Shown here piece after piece: positions 34,841-42,751 of a stretch of DNA of 64,000 nucleotides (its first letter is position 1; every line of letters begins with the position of its first letter). The notes under the pieces are model-generated. The model did no database searches and was not told where the DNA came from. It was given only the letters and a program-made list of their open reading frames with translations. The position numbers and the translations under genes were made by a program. Origin of the DNA: JAKVAV01 sp047632755 (GTDB lineage Bacteria; Bacteroidota; Bacteroidia; Flavobacteriales_D; Cryomorphaceae); NCBI GenBank assembly GCA_047632755.1, contig JBLIDT010000005.1, positions 1 through 64,000 on the forward strand. The letters are read 5' to 3'.

Positions 34841-37204
34841 ATGAAAGAAGAATCAGATAGTATAAAAGCGCTCCAGCGAAAGCTTGATTTACTTCTCGAG
34901 AAACAAGCCTCTTTTTCCCATGAGATTGGTCGCATAAAAAGCGACCTAGAAGAGATCAGATACGGGTCTGACAATGCGAAGCCTGCAATCATTTCGGAGA
35001 TACTTCCCGATAAACCTAAGGTGGCAGTGGAACCTGAACCGAAGAAAGAAAATGTAGCACCAGACTTCGTTGTGCGCAAGCCAAACCCTTCAAGATTCGC
35101 ATCAAAGCCACCTCAACCAAAACAGCCCAATCCGCAATCAGATCTTGAGAAGTTCATTGGGGAAAATCTCATCAGTAAGATTGGTATTGCGATTACCATC
35201 ATCGGTGTGGCAATCGGAGCAAAATACTCGATCGAACATGATCTGATCAGTCCACTCACTCGAATCATTCTAGGTTATTTAGCAGGTGCGGGCCTATTGG
35301 GTTTCGGAATTAAACTAAAGGCTAAATACACGAATTACAGCGCCGTATTGGTGAGTGGAGCCATCGCGATCATGTATTTTATCACATTTGCGGCCTACGA
35401 TTTTTACTCCCTCATACCGCAATTGATTGCTTTTGGCCTGATGGTCATCTTCACCGCTTTCGGAGTGGTGGCAGCGATCAAGTACAATCAACAAGTCATA
35501 GCTCATATCGGGCTGGTAGGCGCATACGCTGTTCCCTTTTTATTGAGCGACGGTTCGGGGCAGGTCGCTACTCTCTATTCGTACATGGCCATAATCAATG
35601 TCGGTATTCTAGTCATTTCATTTCAGAGGTACTGGAAATCCGTGTATTACTCCGCATTTGGACTTAGTTGGCTCATATTTCTGGTATGGTTTGCCGGTGA
35701 TTATAATGAGAGCATTCACTTCACTATTGCACTCCTTTTCAATTCCGTGTTCTTCCTCATTTTCTACGCTACGTTTTTGGCGTATAAACTCATCCGAAAA
35801 GAGGAATTCAACTCAAGCGATGTTGTACTGCTTCTCATCAACTCCTTCGTGTTCTATACCATAGGTTATATCACACTTTCAGATCACGATACGGGGAAGC
35901 ACCTGCTTGGTGCATTCACATTGGTAAACGCTGCCATTCATTTTGGCGTAGCCGTTCTCATTTATCGCCAAAAAACGGGAGATCAGAAGCTCATGAATCT
36001 AATGATCGGACTGGCCCTCGTATTTCTCACTATTACCATCCCTGTTCAGCTAGATGGTGGCTGGGTCACGCTCCTTTGGGTTGGGCAGGCTTGTGTTCTG
36101 TTTTGGATTGGAAAAAACAAAGCAGAACCCTTTTACGAGCGTCTATCGTACCTTTTGATGCTGTTGGCTGTTATGAGTTTAACCCAAGACTGGGCGACCT
36201 CTTATCACACCTACTACGGAGGCGCCGAGCAATTGCATATCACCCCGTTTCTGAACGTTCATTTTCTCACATCCCTACTCTTCATTGGCGCATTCGCGTT
36301 TATCAACTTTCTCCACCATAAGAGTGACTCTTCTTCCATTCCATTCAATAATACCTTTCGGAATATCGTTTCGTTCGGGCTTCCCGCCGTTCTTCTATTT
36401 GCGGTTTATTTTGGAATTTACATGGAGATATCCAATTATTGGACTCAGCTCTTTGCAGACTCGCAGTTGGAACGAAATGAGATTCCTGAGTATGCATCCA
36501 GATCTGGCAACACAGACTTGAATAGATTTAGGTCAATTTGGATCATCAATTACAGCATGCTCTTTTTTACTGTTTTGGCTTTCGCCAATTTCAAGAAAAT
36601 AAAGAATCAGACCCTGGGAATTGTAAATATGATCTTCATTGTCTTCGGCATATTTCTTTTCTTATCCAGTGGACTTTATGCTTTAAGCGACTTGCGAGAG
36701 AGTTACCTCACACAAAACTTGGCAGAATACTACGATGTTGGAATTTTCCATCTTGTGATCCGATACATTTCCATTGGCATTTTTGCCTTGATGATGTTTA
36801 CTGGATACCAATACTTAAAGCAAGATTTCATAAAACTTGATTTGAGAACCTCCTTCAATGTCCTGCTTCATACCGCCATTTTGTGGATTCTGAGCAGCGA
36901 GCTCATCCACCTGCTGGAAATGGCTGGTGCTGGCAACTCGTACAAGTTAGGTCTCACCATTCTTTGGGGCGCCTACGCCTTATTTATGATAGCCTTGGGA
37001 ATTCTGAAATCGAGAAAACACCTGCGCATTTCGGCCTTTGTCATTCTTGGAATCACCATTCTTAAACTCTTCTTTTACGACATCTCAAATCTCAACACCA
37101 TTGCCAAAACAATCGTATTTGTTTCACTAGGTATCCTCTTATTGATCATTTCATTCTTGTACAATAAATACAAGCAAACCATCACCGATGAGACTAAACA
37201 GTAG
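34841..37204 (+). CDS. DUF2339 polytopic membrane protein
   Basis: 787 residues. An N-terminal coiled coil (about 1-45, SIKALQRKLDLLLEKQASF) is followed by a Pro/Lys-rich linker and a large integral-membrane region with about 20 segments. The diagnostic opening is FIGENLISKIGIAITIIGVA, followed by KYSIEHDLISPLTRIILGY; ILRI/KLFFYDISNLNTIAKT near the C-terminus is also typical. DUF2339 proteins are widespread in Bacteroidota and Proteobacteria, and their function is unknown. It follows the L,D-transpeptidase by 50 bp and could belong with it; many are near envelope genes. Confidence 0.9.
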   Translation: MKEESDSIKALQRKLDLLLEKQASFSHEIGRIKSDLEEIRYGSDNAKPAIISEILPDKPKVAVEPEPKKENVAPDFVVRKPNPSRFASKPPQPKQPNPQSDLEKFIGENLISKIGIAITIIGVAIGAKYSIEHDLISPLTRIILGYLAGAGLLGFGIKLKAKYTNYSAVLVSGAIAIMYFITFAAYDFYSLIPQLIAFGLMVIFTAFGVVAAIKYNQQVIAHIGLVGAYAVPFLLSDGSGQVATLYSYMAIINVGILVISFQRYWKSVYYSAFGLSWLIFLVWFAGDYNESIHFTIALLFNSVFFLIFYATFLAYKLIRKEEFNSSDVVLLLINSFVFYTIGYITLSDHDTGKHLLGAFTLVNAAIHFGVAVLIYRQKTGDQKLMNLMIGLALVFLTITIPVQLDGGWVTLLWVGQACVLFWIGKNKAEPFYERLSYLLMLLAVMSLTQDWATSYHTYYGGAEQLHITPFLNVHFLTSLLFIGAFAFINFLHHKSDSSSIPFNNTFRNIVSFGLPAVLLFAVYFGIYMEISNYWTQLFADSQLERNEIPEYASRSGNTDLNRFRSIWIINYSMLFFTVLAFANFKKIKNQTLGIVNMIFIVFGIFLFLSSGLYALSDLRESYLTQNLAEYYDVGIFHLVIRYISIGIFALMMFTGYQYLKQDFIKLDLRTSFNVLLHTAILWILSSELIHLLEMAGAGNSYKLGLTILWGAYALFMIALGILKSRKHLRISAFVILGITILKLFFYDISNLNTIAKTIVFVSLGILLLIISFLYNKYKQTITDETKQ

Positions 37205-37322
37205 AGTCCTGGTCATTGGATGGTTATTGGATGGTTATTGCTGAAAATGCTCAAGCAAGAATGATCCGCTTCGAAATCATCAACTAAAGTCATCATTTCA
37301 AAATAACATTGACATAACCACA

Positions 37323-37847
37323 ATGAGAAAACTCATCCTCTACATTTCATGCTCTCTCGATGGTTTCATCGCCAAACCAGGAGATGACCTGAGTTTCCTC
37401 GATAAGGTTCAAGTGGAAGGAGAAGATTATGGATACCATGATTTTATCTCTTCCGTAGATGCGGTGATCGTTGGCAGAAAAACGTATGACTGGGTGATCG
37501 GTCAGGGCTATGAGTATCCTCACAAAGACAAAGAATCATACATCATTACCCGCGAGGAAAAAGCCAAGGATGGAAACATTACTTTTTACAACGGAGACTT
37601 GACAAGATTGGTGAACACACTAAAAGCCAAACCTGGAAAGAATATATTTTGCGATGGAGGCTCGGCTCTGGCCAATATGCTCTTCAAGCAGAATCTAATT
37701 GACGAAGTCATACTTTCGGTTATTCCAGTTATTCTAGGCAACGGCACTGCTCTATTTGAAACTGGAATCCCAGAAAAAGAACTCGAGTTGGTTTCGAGCC
37801 AATCTTTCAAAACGGGCCTCGTGCAGCTGCACTACAAGATGAAGTGA
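37323..37847 (+). CDS. Dihydrofolate reductase-family protein (RibD C-terminal type)
   Basis: 174 residues, cytosolic. RibD_C/DHFR-like fold: MRKLILYISCSLDGFIAKPG, VIVGRKTYDWV, FCDGGSALANMLFKQNLIDE and IPVILGNGTALFETG. These are the usual NADPH-binding and fold motifs of the yyaP/yorR-like reductases, which are distinct from FolA and have no established substrate. The upstream 120 bp contain a tandem 11-mer (ATTGGATGGTT twice at 37215-37236). Stands alone. Confidence 0.9.
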   Translation: MRKLILYISCSLDGFIAKPGDDLSFLDKVQVEGEDYGYHDFISSVDAVIVGRKTYDWVIGQGYEYPHKDKESYIITREEKAKDGNITFYNGDLTRLVNTLKAKPGKNIFCDGGSALANMLFKQNLIDEVILSVIPVILGNGTALFETGIPEKELELVSSQSFKTGLVQLHYKMK

Positions 37848-37998
37848 TTGTCCCATTTCCTTTGCGGCTTCTGCGCAAATTCTGTTTAACACGCACCAAT
37901 CGCTAATGTCTCGGAGCATGAAGCCTAACAGAAGTTTTAAACTTTGTGAAGTTTATGTTTTATCCGAATTAAGTCGAGCATTCCAGCTGATTGATCCC

Positions 37999-38006
37999 TA
38001 TCTTTG
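37999..38006 (+). promoter_or_regulatory. -7 promoter element
   Basis: TATCTTTG matches the TAnnTTTG consensus and lies 28 nt before ATG 38034. It shows that the in-frame TTG at 38004 is not the start. Confidence 0.6.
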
Positions 38007-38033
38007 AATGAGTTAATTCAACCACACCACGCT

Positions 38034-38408
38034 ATGTGCCGAATATACTTTCTGCTCATCTTTATTATTTCTGCTAGCCTTTCTACTTTTGGTCAAGAGT
38101 CAGGTGAGACGTTAATTCCTATTAATAGCACAGAGCAACAAGACAGCGACACTTTCAGCAGTCCTAGCTCTTCCAAAGAAGATCTTATCCATCCCAATCC
38201 TTCTGAAGGTGTATTCCATCTAAAATCTATCACTGCGGGTGATGACATCAGCGTATTTGATGGGACAGGAAGAATGGTATTCAATACCACTGGGGAAGAA
38301 ACAAAGATGAAAATCGACATTACGCACTTGGAGAAGGGCATTTATTTAGTGATCGTTCGCGATCAGAATAAAAAGCTGAAGATCAACCAAAAGGTGATGA
38401 TTAAGTAA
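38034..38408 (+). CDS. Small secreted protein that is almost only a T9SS sorting domain
   Basis: 124 residues from ATG 38034. Signal peptide (IYFLLIFIISASLSTFGQ), a Ser/Thr/Glu-rich linker of about 30 residues (about 24-50), then a complete T9SS type A sorting domain: IHPNPSEGVFHLKS, DISVFDGTGRMVFN, LEKGIYLVIV. There is no cargo domain. It may be a remnant of a larger protein, a surface peptide, or a decoy/competitor for the sorting machinery. Its own promoter and clean ORF argue for a functional gene. Confidence 0.75.
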   Translation: MCRIYFLLIFIISASLSTFGQESGETLIPINSTEQQDSDTFSSPSSSKEDLIHPNPSEGVFHLKSITAGDDISVFDGTGRMVFNTTGEETKMKIDITHLEKGIYLVIVRDQNKKLKINQKVMIK

Positions 38409-38489
38409 GCTTCCTAAAAAAGGTATAGTCGGCTAAAATTCAATTTCTACTGAATAAATTTCTATTGATTCCAGTCTTCTGTAGCCTTG

Positions 38490-39053
38490 ATGAAAACTGA
38501 CTATTCATTTCATTCGCAAGACGAACTAACCATTTCGCTTCATTCCATTGGCATTTCCACTTGGAATCAACTCACCACATACATTAGTAAACTTCCTTAT
38601 GGCAGAAACGAGAACCGTGAAGACGTAAGCCTCGTTCTTTCTGAGAAAAAAGGTACTTGCAGTTCGAAGCACGCTCTGCTCAAAGAACTAGCAGATTTCA
38701 ATAATGTGCCAGACGTCAAGCTTATTCTAGGCATTTACAAGATGAATAGAGCTAACACACCTGGAATAGGCGCTGCGTTGGAAGACCATTCCATAACATA
38801 TATCCCAGAAGCTCATTGCTACCTGAAGGTTAAAGGGAATCGATTTGATTTTACCAGCAAGAGTTCCAATTTAAAATTGATTGAAAAGGACATCTTAAAA
38901 GAATTAGAAATCAGCCCCGATCAAGCAGCCTTATTCAAAATATCCTACCACAAGTCATTTATAAAGGAGTGGCTGGAAGAAACAAAATTTGACTTTGCGT
39001 TTGACGATATTTGGAGGGTCCGTGAGGAGTGTATCCATGCCTTGACTCGGTGA
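38490..39053 (+). CDS. Transglutaminase-like cysteine-fold protein (putative)
   Basis: 187 residues from ATG 38490, no signal peptide. The pattern KGTCSSKHALL with Cys57, EAHCYLKV with His109 and RFDFTSK with Asp120 matches the Cys-His-Asp triad order and spacing of transglutaminase-like/papain-fold peptidases. The rest has no close family signature. Function unknown; possibly a peptidase or amidase acting in the cytosol. The downstream gene may overlap its end. Confidence 0.55.
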   Translation: MKTDYSFHSQDELTISLHSIGISTWNQLTTYISKLPYGRNENREDVSLVLSEKKGTCSSKHALLKELADFNNVPDVKLILGIYKMNRANTPGIGAALEDHSITYIPEAHCYLKVKGNRFDFTSKSSNLKLIEKDILKELEISPDQAALFKISYHKSFIKEWLEETKFDFAFDDIWRVREECIHALTR

Positions 39054-39085
39054 GGATGTCAAAAAGATCCTATTGCAGATTTCTA

Positions 39086-39481
39086 ATGATCACTCTTTTC
39101 GATAAATTGCATCTTAAATTTCGGCATGATACAAAACCTTCAGCGTTGAATTACCACAACAAAAAGTTCCACCCAATCTCCAATTCTGAAAACGGAGAGG
39201 TATCAAGTGAACTGATCTTTCACTACCGGCAAGAAGGAAATGTACTGACTTGTACTTACCATGGGAAGAACATCGTCAAAGGTCAGCTCTTGGGCTTGGT
39301 GGATGATGATGGCAATATCGAAATGAGGTACCACCAAGTAAACCGCAATGGAGACCTTATGACTGGTACTTGTATATCGGTTCCAGAAATAATGAAAAAC
39401 GGAAAAATTCGTTTGCACGAAAAGTGGCAGTGGACATCGGGAGATGGATCGAAAGGAGAATCCATTTTAGAAGAAATATGA
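39086..39481 (+). CDS. Uncharacterised conserved protein (often mis-named N-acetylglutamate synthase)
   Basis: 131 residues from ATG 39086; a longer frame from 39029 overlaps the preceding gene. Core: YHNKKFHPISNSENGEVSSE, then FHYRQEGNVLTCTYHG, IVKGQLLGLVDDDGNIEMRY and IRLHEKWQWTSGDGS. It is an all-beta family I recognise from Bacteroidota and Firmicutes genomes, where the label N-acetylglutamate synthase is probably wrong, since no acetyltransferase motif is present. Cytosolic; function unknown. Confidence 0.7.
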   Translation: MITLFDKLHLKFRHDTKPSALNYHNKKFHPISNSENGEVSSELIFHYRQEGNVLTCTYHGKNIVKGQLLGLVDDDGNIEMRYHQVNRNGDLMTGTCISVPEIMKNGKIRLHEKWQWTSGDGSKGESILEEI

Positions 39482-39538
39482 ATTTTGATCACTTCACTTT
39501 TTAACCAAATAGCTGTGTAATGCCTTGCCTAAATTGAA

Positions 39539-40132
39539 ATGAAGATAAGCCTATTGCTTCTTTCTGTAATGCTAATGCTCCTCACCTCTTGTGAAAGCCG
39601 AGGTGTGCGAGTTGATGACGTAAAATCGGCAGAGGAAAAAACCGAACTTGATGCTGAGGAAAAATATGAAAAGTCGAATCAATATTCCGTTGGCATCGAA
39701 CTCTACGGTGTCTTTTTCGAGTCGCATTTTGATTCGGACACCCTATATTACCCTGAGGGTAGTATCAGACTATCTGATGAAAATGGTATTGTCCAAGCCA
39801 TTGAATTCGATGAGTTTGGCAATTACATCGTTTTTATGGACTTCGACCATAGCTATGAAATTAGATATAAGTCACCTGAGCACTACACTAAATTCCTAAC
39901 GATTGATACACGTAGGATACCTCAGTCATTGATTGGGGAAGGCTACTATATGCCGACCGATATGAGTTTAGCAAAAAATGAAAACGAATTGGTTAATCAG
40001 TTGCTGAGCCAAAACCCAATCGGAAAAGCTCTTATGGATATCACAGTCGGAGAGTTCGACTGGGATTTGGAGTATACAGATTCTTTGAAGGCAGTGGTAG
40101 AGCAATTGGAATCTGTAAGTCCTCTTCCTTAA
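39539..40132 (+). CDS. Putative lipoprotein of unknown function
   Basis: 197 residues. Signal peptide with lipobox LLTSC (Cys18), an acidic, Lys/Glu-rich helix (about 25-50), then a mixed alpha/beta domain (GIELYGVFFESHFDSDTLYY, DHSYEIRYKSPEHYTKFLTI). No family recognised. The domain repeats a strand pattern seen in carboxypeptidase-regulatory-like beta sandwiches, but this is weak. Followed 45 nt later by a pair of small genes. Confidence 0.6.
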   Translation: MKISLLLLSVMLMLLTSCESRGVRVDDVKSAEEKTELDAEEKYEKSNQYSVGIELYGVFFESHFDSDTLYYPEGSIRLSDENGIVQAIEFDEFGNYIVFMDFDHSYEIRYKSPEHYTKFLTIDTRRIPQSLIGEGYYMPTDMSLAKNENELVNQLLSQNPIGKALMDITVGEFDWDLEYTDSLKAVVEQLESVSPLP

Positions 40133-40177
40133 AAGAGAATTCATTTTTTCCCTATCTTGAATTCAGAATATCCGTCG

Positions 40178-40393
40178 ATGGGAGCTATCTCACATATGAA
40201 CCAATTGTACCGCGAGAATATGCAGAAGCTGCGTTCAAGTCGCTACAATAAGAAAGGGACTGGGAAGTTTTCGAAGCCCAATTCATACAGCAATTATAAA
40301 GGTAAGCTCAAAGTTCCCGAATTAACATTTCAGGAAAAAACAAAACTCAGGCGTCAAATTGAAGAACGCAATCGTTCCCAGAAAAACGTTTGA
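40178..40393 (+). CDS. Small basic protein of unknown function
   Basis: 71 residues from ATG 40178; the in-frame TTG 40157 overlaps a TATCTTGA that looks like a -7 box. Strongly basic with Lys, Arg, Ser and Tyr (RENMQKLRSSRYNKKGTGKF). No membrane segment. The stop TGA overlaps the ATG of the next gene (TGATG), so the two are coupled and probably work together. Function unknown. Confidence 0.55.
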   Translation: MGAISHMNQLYRENMQKLRSSRYNKKGTGKFSKPNSYSNYKGKLKVPELTFQEKTKLRRQIEERNRSQKNV

Positions 40394-40803
40394 TGATCGG
40401 AGCCAGCTTGGGAATTATCATGGCTGTGACAGTTGGAGTGTGGTTTATCCAAGAAATACGGGAAGCGACCGCAGTTGAAACCGCAGACAAAACCTTGACA
40501 GCCGAGGAAACTATTCAATACCAAGAATATGAGAATTACCTATCCTATGGCGATGAGTACTTGAACCAAAGCCAATGGTACAATGCCGCTTTTGAATACC
40601 GCACCTCTCTAACATTTAATCCAGAAAGCGAAGAAGCGCTATATCGACTCACCTATTCGTTAATGTGTCTATGCGAAACAGAAGAGCGCGAATGTGATGA
40701 GGCCCAACAAAGGCTGGAAGAATTAGAAAAGACTGACTTTAAACCCAAAGACACCAATGAATTAAGACTGAGGTGGGAAGGGATAAATCAGCGCAAGCCA
40801 TAG
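40393..40803 (+). CDS. Single-pass membrane protein with TPR-like domain
   Basis: 136 residues. N-terminal membrane anchor (MIGASLGIIMAVTVGVWFI), then a soluble helical region with one or two TPR-like units (YLSYGDEYLNQSQWYNAAFE, LTFNPESEEALYRLTYSLM). The start overlaps the upstream stop by TGATG. Together with the preceding basic protein it forms a two-gene unit. Function unknown; a protein-interaction role is inferred from the TPR. Confidence 0.6.
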   Translation: MIGASLGIIMAVTVGVWFIQEIREATAVETADKTLTAEETIQYQEYENYLSYGDEYLNQSQWYNAAFEYRTSLTFNPESEEALYRLTYSLMCLCETEERECDEAQQRLEELEKTDFKPKDTNELRLRWEGINQRKP

Positions 40804-40829
40804 ATGGCAATTGTGATATTTTAGCAATC

Positions 40830-40908
40830 CACCCCCCTATTCTGCTGTTAATCAAGAGAAAATAATTTCAATAAAAAATAGTATCAGATAGAATTTGTAG
40901 TACCTTTG
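40830..40908 (+). promoter_or_regulatory. Upstream region of the cold-shock gene
   Basis: CACCCCCCTAT (40830-40840) resembles the CACCCC boxes at 11976, 13781 and 18302. TACCTTTG (40901-40908) is an exact TAnnTTTG -7 element 22 nt before the ATG, so the leader is short and lacks the long cold-box leader of enteric cspA. Confidence 0.45.
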
Positions 40909-40930
40909 GGGCCTATAATTAAAATTTATC

Positions 40931-41122
40931 ATGAATAAAGGACAAGTAAAGTTCTTCAACGAAACCAAAGGATTTGGATTTATCATTGAAGATGACAGTA
41001 AAAAAGAGCACTTCGTGCATGTTTCAGGTTTGATCGATGAGGTCAGAGAAGGTGACGAAGTAGAGTTTGACCTCAAAGAGGGCAAAAAAGGTTTGAATGC
41101 AGTCAACGTAAAAGTTGTTTAA
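40931..41122 (+). CDS. Cold-shock domain protein (CspA family)
   Basis: 63 residues, a single cold-shock domain. RNP1 is KGFGFI (13-18 region); RNP2 is HFVHVS, with HFVH in place of the more common VFVH. GDEVEFDLKEGKKGLNAVNV is the conserved C-terminal strand pair. Binds single-stranded RNA/DNA and melts mRNA structure. Own promoter and a strong terminator make it a single-gene unit. Confidence 0.95.
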   Translation: MNKGQVKFFNETKGFGFIIEDDSKKEHFVHVSGLIDEVREGDEVEFDLKEGKKGLNAVNVKVV

Positions 41123-41147
41123 GTCATAAATATCCTTTAAGAACTAG

Positions 41148-41177
41148 GCCCGTCTCGATACCGAGACGGGCTTTTTT
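41148..41177 (+). terminator. Rho-independent terminator of the cold-shock gene
   Basis: Perfect 10-bp stem GCCCGTCTCG / CGAGACGGGC, loop ATAC, followed by TTTTTT. Confidence 0.95.
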
Positions 41178-41268
41178 GTGCCGTAAAACTTCGAGAATGT
41201 ATGAGATGTCCAATTCACCATGTTCATCCGCTAATTGTAAACCGCTTTAGTTCATAGATCTAACCATC

Positions 41269-41307
41269 AAATAGGGAAAAACCTCAAAAAAAATAGGGTT
41301 TTACCCC
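41269..41307 (+). promoter_or_regulatory. Tandem AAATAGGG-N4-ACC repeats
   Basis: AAATAGGGAAAAACCTC (41269-41285) and AAATAGGGTTTTACCCC (41291-41307) are direct repeats 22 bp apart, that is two helical turns, 70-100 bp upstream of the zinc-ribbon gene. The second copy is also an internal dyad (GGGT-TTT-ACCC). This layout is typical of a dimeric activator site. Confidence 0.5.
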
Positions 41308-41374
41308 CCATCCATTTTTATGATTTGGCTTCAAGACTTCATAAATTGCCTTACAAGGGAAATACCAGTTGGAA

Positions 41375-41719
41375 ATGGAAGGAAACGAAACAACAGCAAT
41401 ATTGGCAGGAATGAGTGAGGTAGAGATGGCTTTTTATGCGAAGTACAAGCTGAACCATCACTCAAGAGATAGCAAGAAGAAGCTGATTCACACCTTGGAG
41501 GCAAAGGGCTTGACAAAAAAAAGAATAAAAGAAATTACCACTTCAGAGCTCTTTAGCGAAAGTCACCACGATCGCTCTTGCAACCGTTGTGGCAGCTCAA
41601 AGGTTTACCAACATAAGACTGATAGTGAAAAGAAGAAAACGCATTGCCTAATCTGTGGCTTTGTTGAGGGCACGAAAAAATCGAAATTCAAACTCTTTGA
41701 GCTCCTATTTGGAGTTTAG
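41375..41719 (+). CDS. Zinc-ribbon protein of unknown function
   Basis: 114 residues from ATG 41375 (purine-rich upstream). A charged helical N-terminal half (SEVEMAFYAKYKLNHHSRD, KKKLIHTLEAKGLTKKRIKE) precedes a C-terminal Cys4 zinc ribbon (CNRCGSSKVY ... CLICG). Soluble, probably nucleic-acid binding; no known family. The upstream paired repeats suggest regulated expression. Its last 15 bp overlap the convergent broken hydrolase gene. Confidence 0.6.
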   Translation: MEGNETTAILAGMSEVEMAFYAKYKLNHHSRDSKKKLIHTLEAKGLTKKRIKEITTSELFSESHHDRSCNRCGSSKVYQHKTDSEKKKTHCLICGFVEGTKKSKFKLFELLFGV

Positions 41720-42632
41720 AAATTCTGCCAACCTCATTACCAAATCATCGCTTGAAGGCTTCTCTGGGTCTGAATAAACTTCGAGATTCCTCATTCTATC
41801 CGCAGGCGCATCCTTGAGCACATGATTCATTCCTTCTACCACATATAATTCGGATCCTATGGCTGCCTCATGCAACAGTTCTGTTTCACTCATTGGGACT
41901 TGGATATCTGTGGTGCCAATCACGACCAATATGGGTTTGCCAAGCTTTGCGAAAACATCTTTTGGCTCATAATAAAACCAGGATATCAGTAAAGGCTGAC
42001 TGCTCTTTCTGAAAATCATGTTCAAGGAAGGTTCGGGTACCGAGACCATAAAACCTGCTTTGAGGGAGTCGAGCTTTGGGGTGGCCGCCATGGCCATTAA
42101 GGGAGATTGAGCTTCAAGTTGTGTTTGGATAACTTCATTCGCAGAACTACTAATCCCAGCAAGAGATATAAACTTCTGCACTGCGCTATTGCCTGAAACC
42201 ATCGCCCCCACTAAAGAACCCTGGCCATGTCCGATCACATAGATTTTTTCAAATCGATTATCAGACTTGAGCAAACTAAGCCATGCCTGTCCATCGGTCA
42301 CAAAGTCATCAAAGATTACGTCTTCTTCCCTACCCTTGAAAACACTTTAACCAATTCCTCGCTTATCTTAGACTTGCAATTCCGTTTTCAGCAAGACCTT
42401 CTGCCACTATCTTTAATGAGTTGTTGGTATACTGCGCCCCTGAATTTCCATTTCTATCTGTGGGGCCAAATCCTGAAAAGAAGAGAGCCACTGCCTTGGT
42501 AGGATTATCTTCCGGTAGCAGGAGGGTACCCGAAAGAATCGTAGAATCTGTTTCTACAGTGAGCTCAATTTCACTTTGCGCAAAAATCAAAAATGAGCTG
42601 AATAAAAACAAAATGATCAGGCAAATACGCAT
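41705..42632 (-). pseudogene. Secreted alpha/beta-hydrolase, frameshift plus nonsense codon
   Basis: Part 1 (42632 to 42363): signal peptide (LIILFLFSSFLIFAQ), LSGTLLLPEDNPTKAVALFF and the FSGFGPTDRNG oxyanion segment, ending in TAA after GIASLR. Part 2 (42301 to 41705): nucleophile motif GHGQGS, Asp region (ILVVIGTTDIQVP) and catalytic His (GMNHVLK). In between, the third frame reads DKRGIG, then TAA where the family has Glu, then SVFKGREEDVIFDDFVTDGQ, joining part 2 in frame. So there are two independent lesions: a deletion of about 4 nt near 42347 and a nonsense codon. The nucleophile is in the family's G-H-x-Q/E-G form. A true pseudogene, not a sequencing artefact. Confidence 0.85.
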
Positions 42633-42751
42633 GGAGGTTCAAGTTTGAGCTAAAGCTAAATTTAACTTCGCTATCAGAGACTTCTTCAAGCGGATGGCCT
42701 TCAGAGGCCATCGATTCACAAGGAGATGCAATGTCATATCTACCTTTTTAA

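Noticed and set aside
37215..37236. Tandem 11-mer ATTGGATGGTT
   Set aside because: Only two units, no dyad and no promoter context; probably replication slippage.
39086..39481. Annotation as N-acetylglutamate synthase
   Set aside because: No GNAT or amino-acid kinase motif; the name appears to be an inherited database label.
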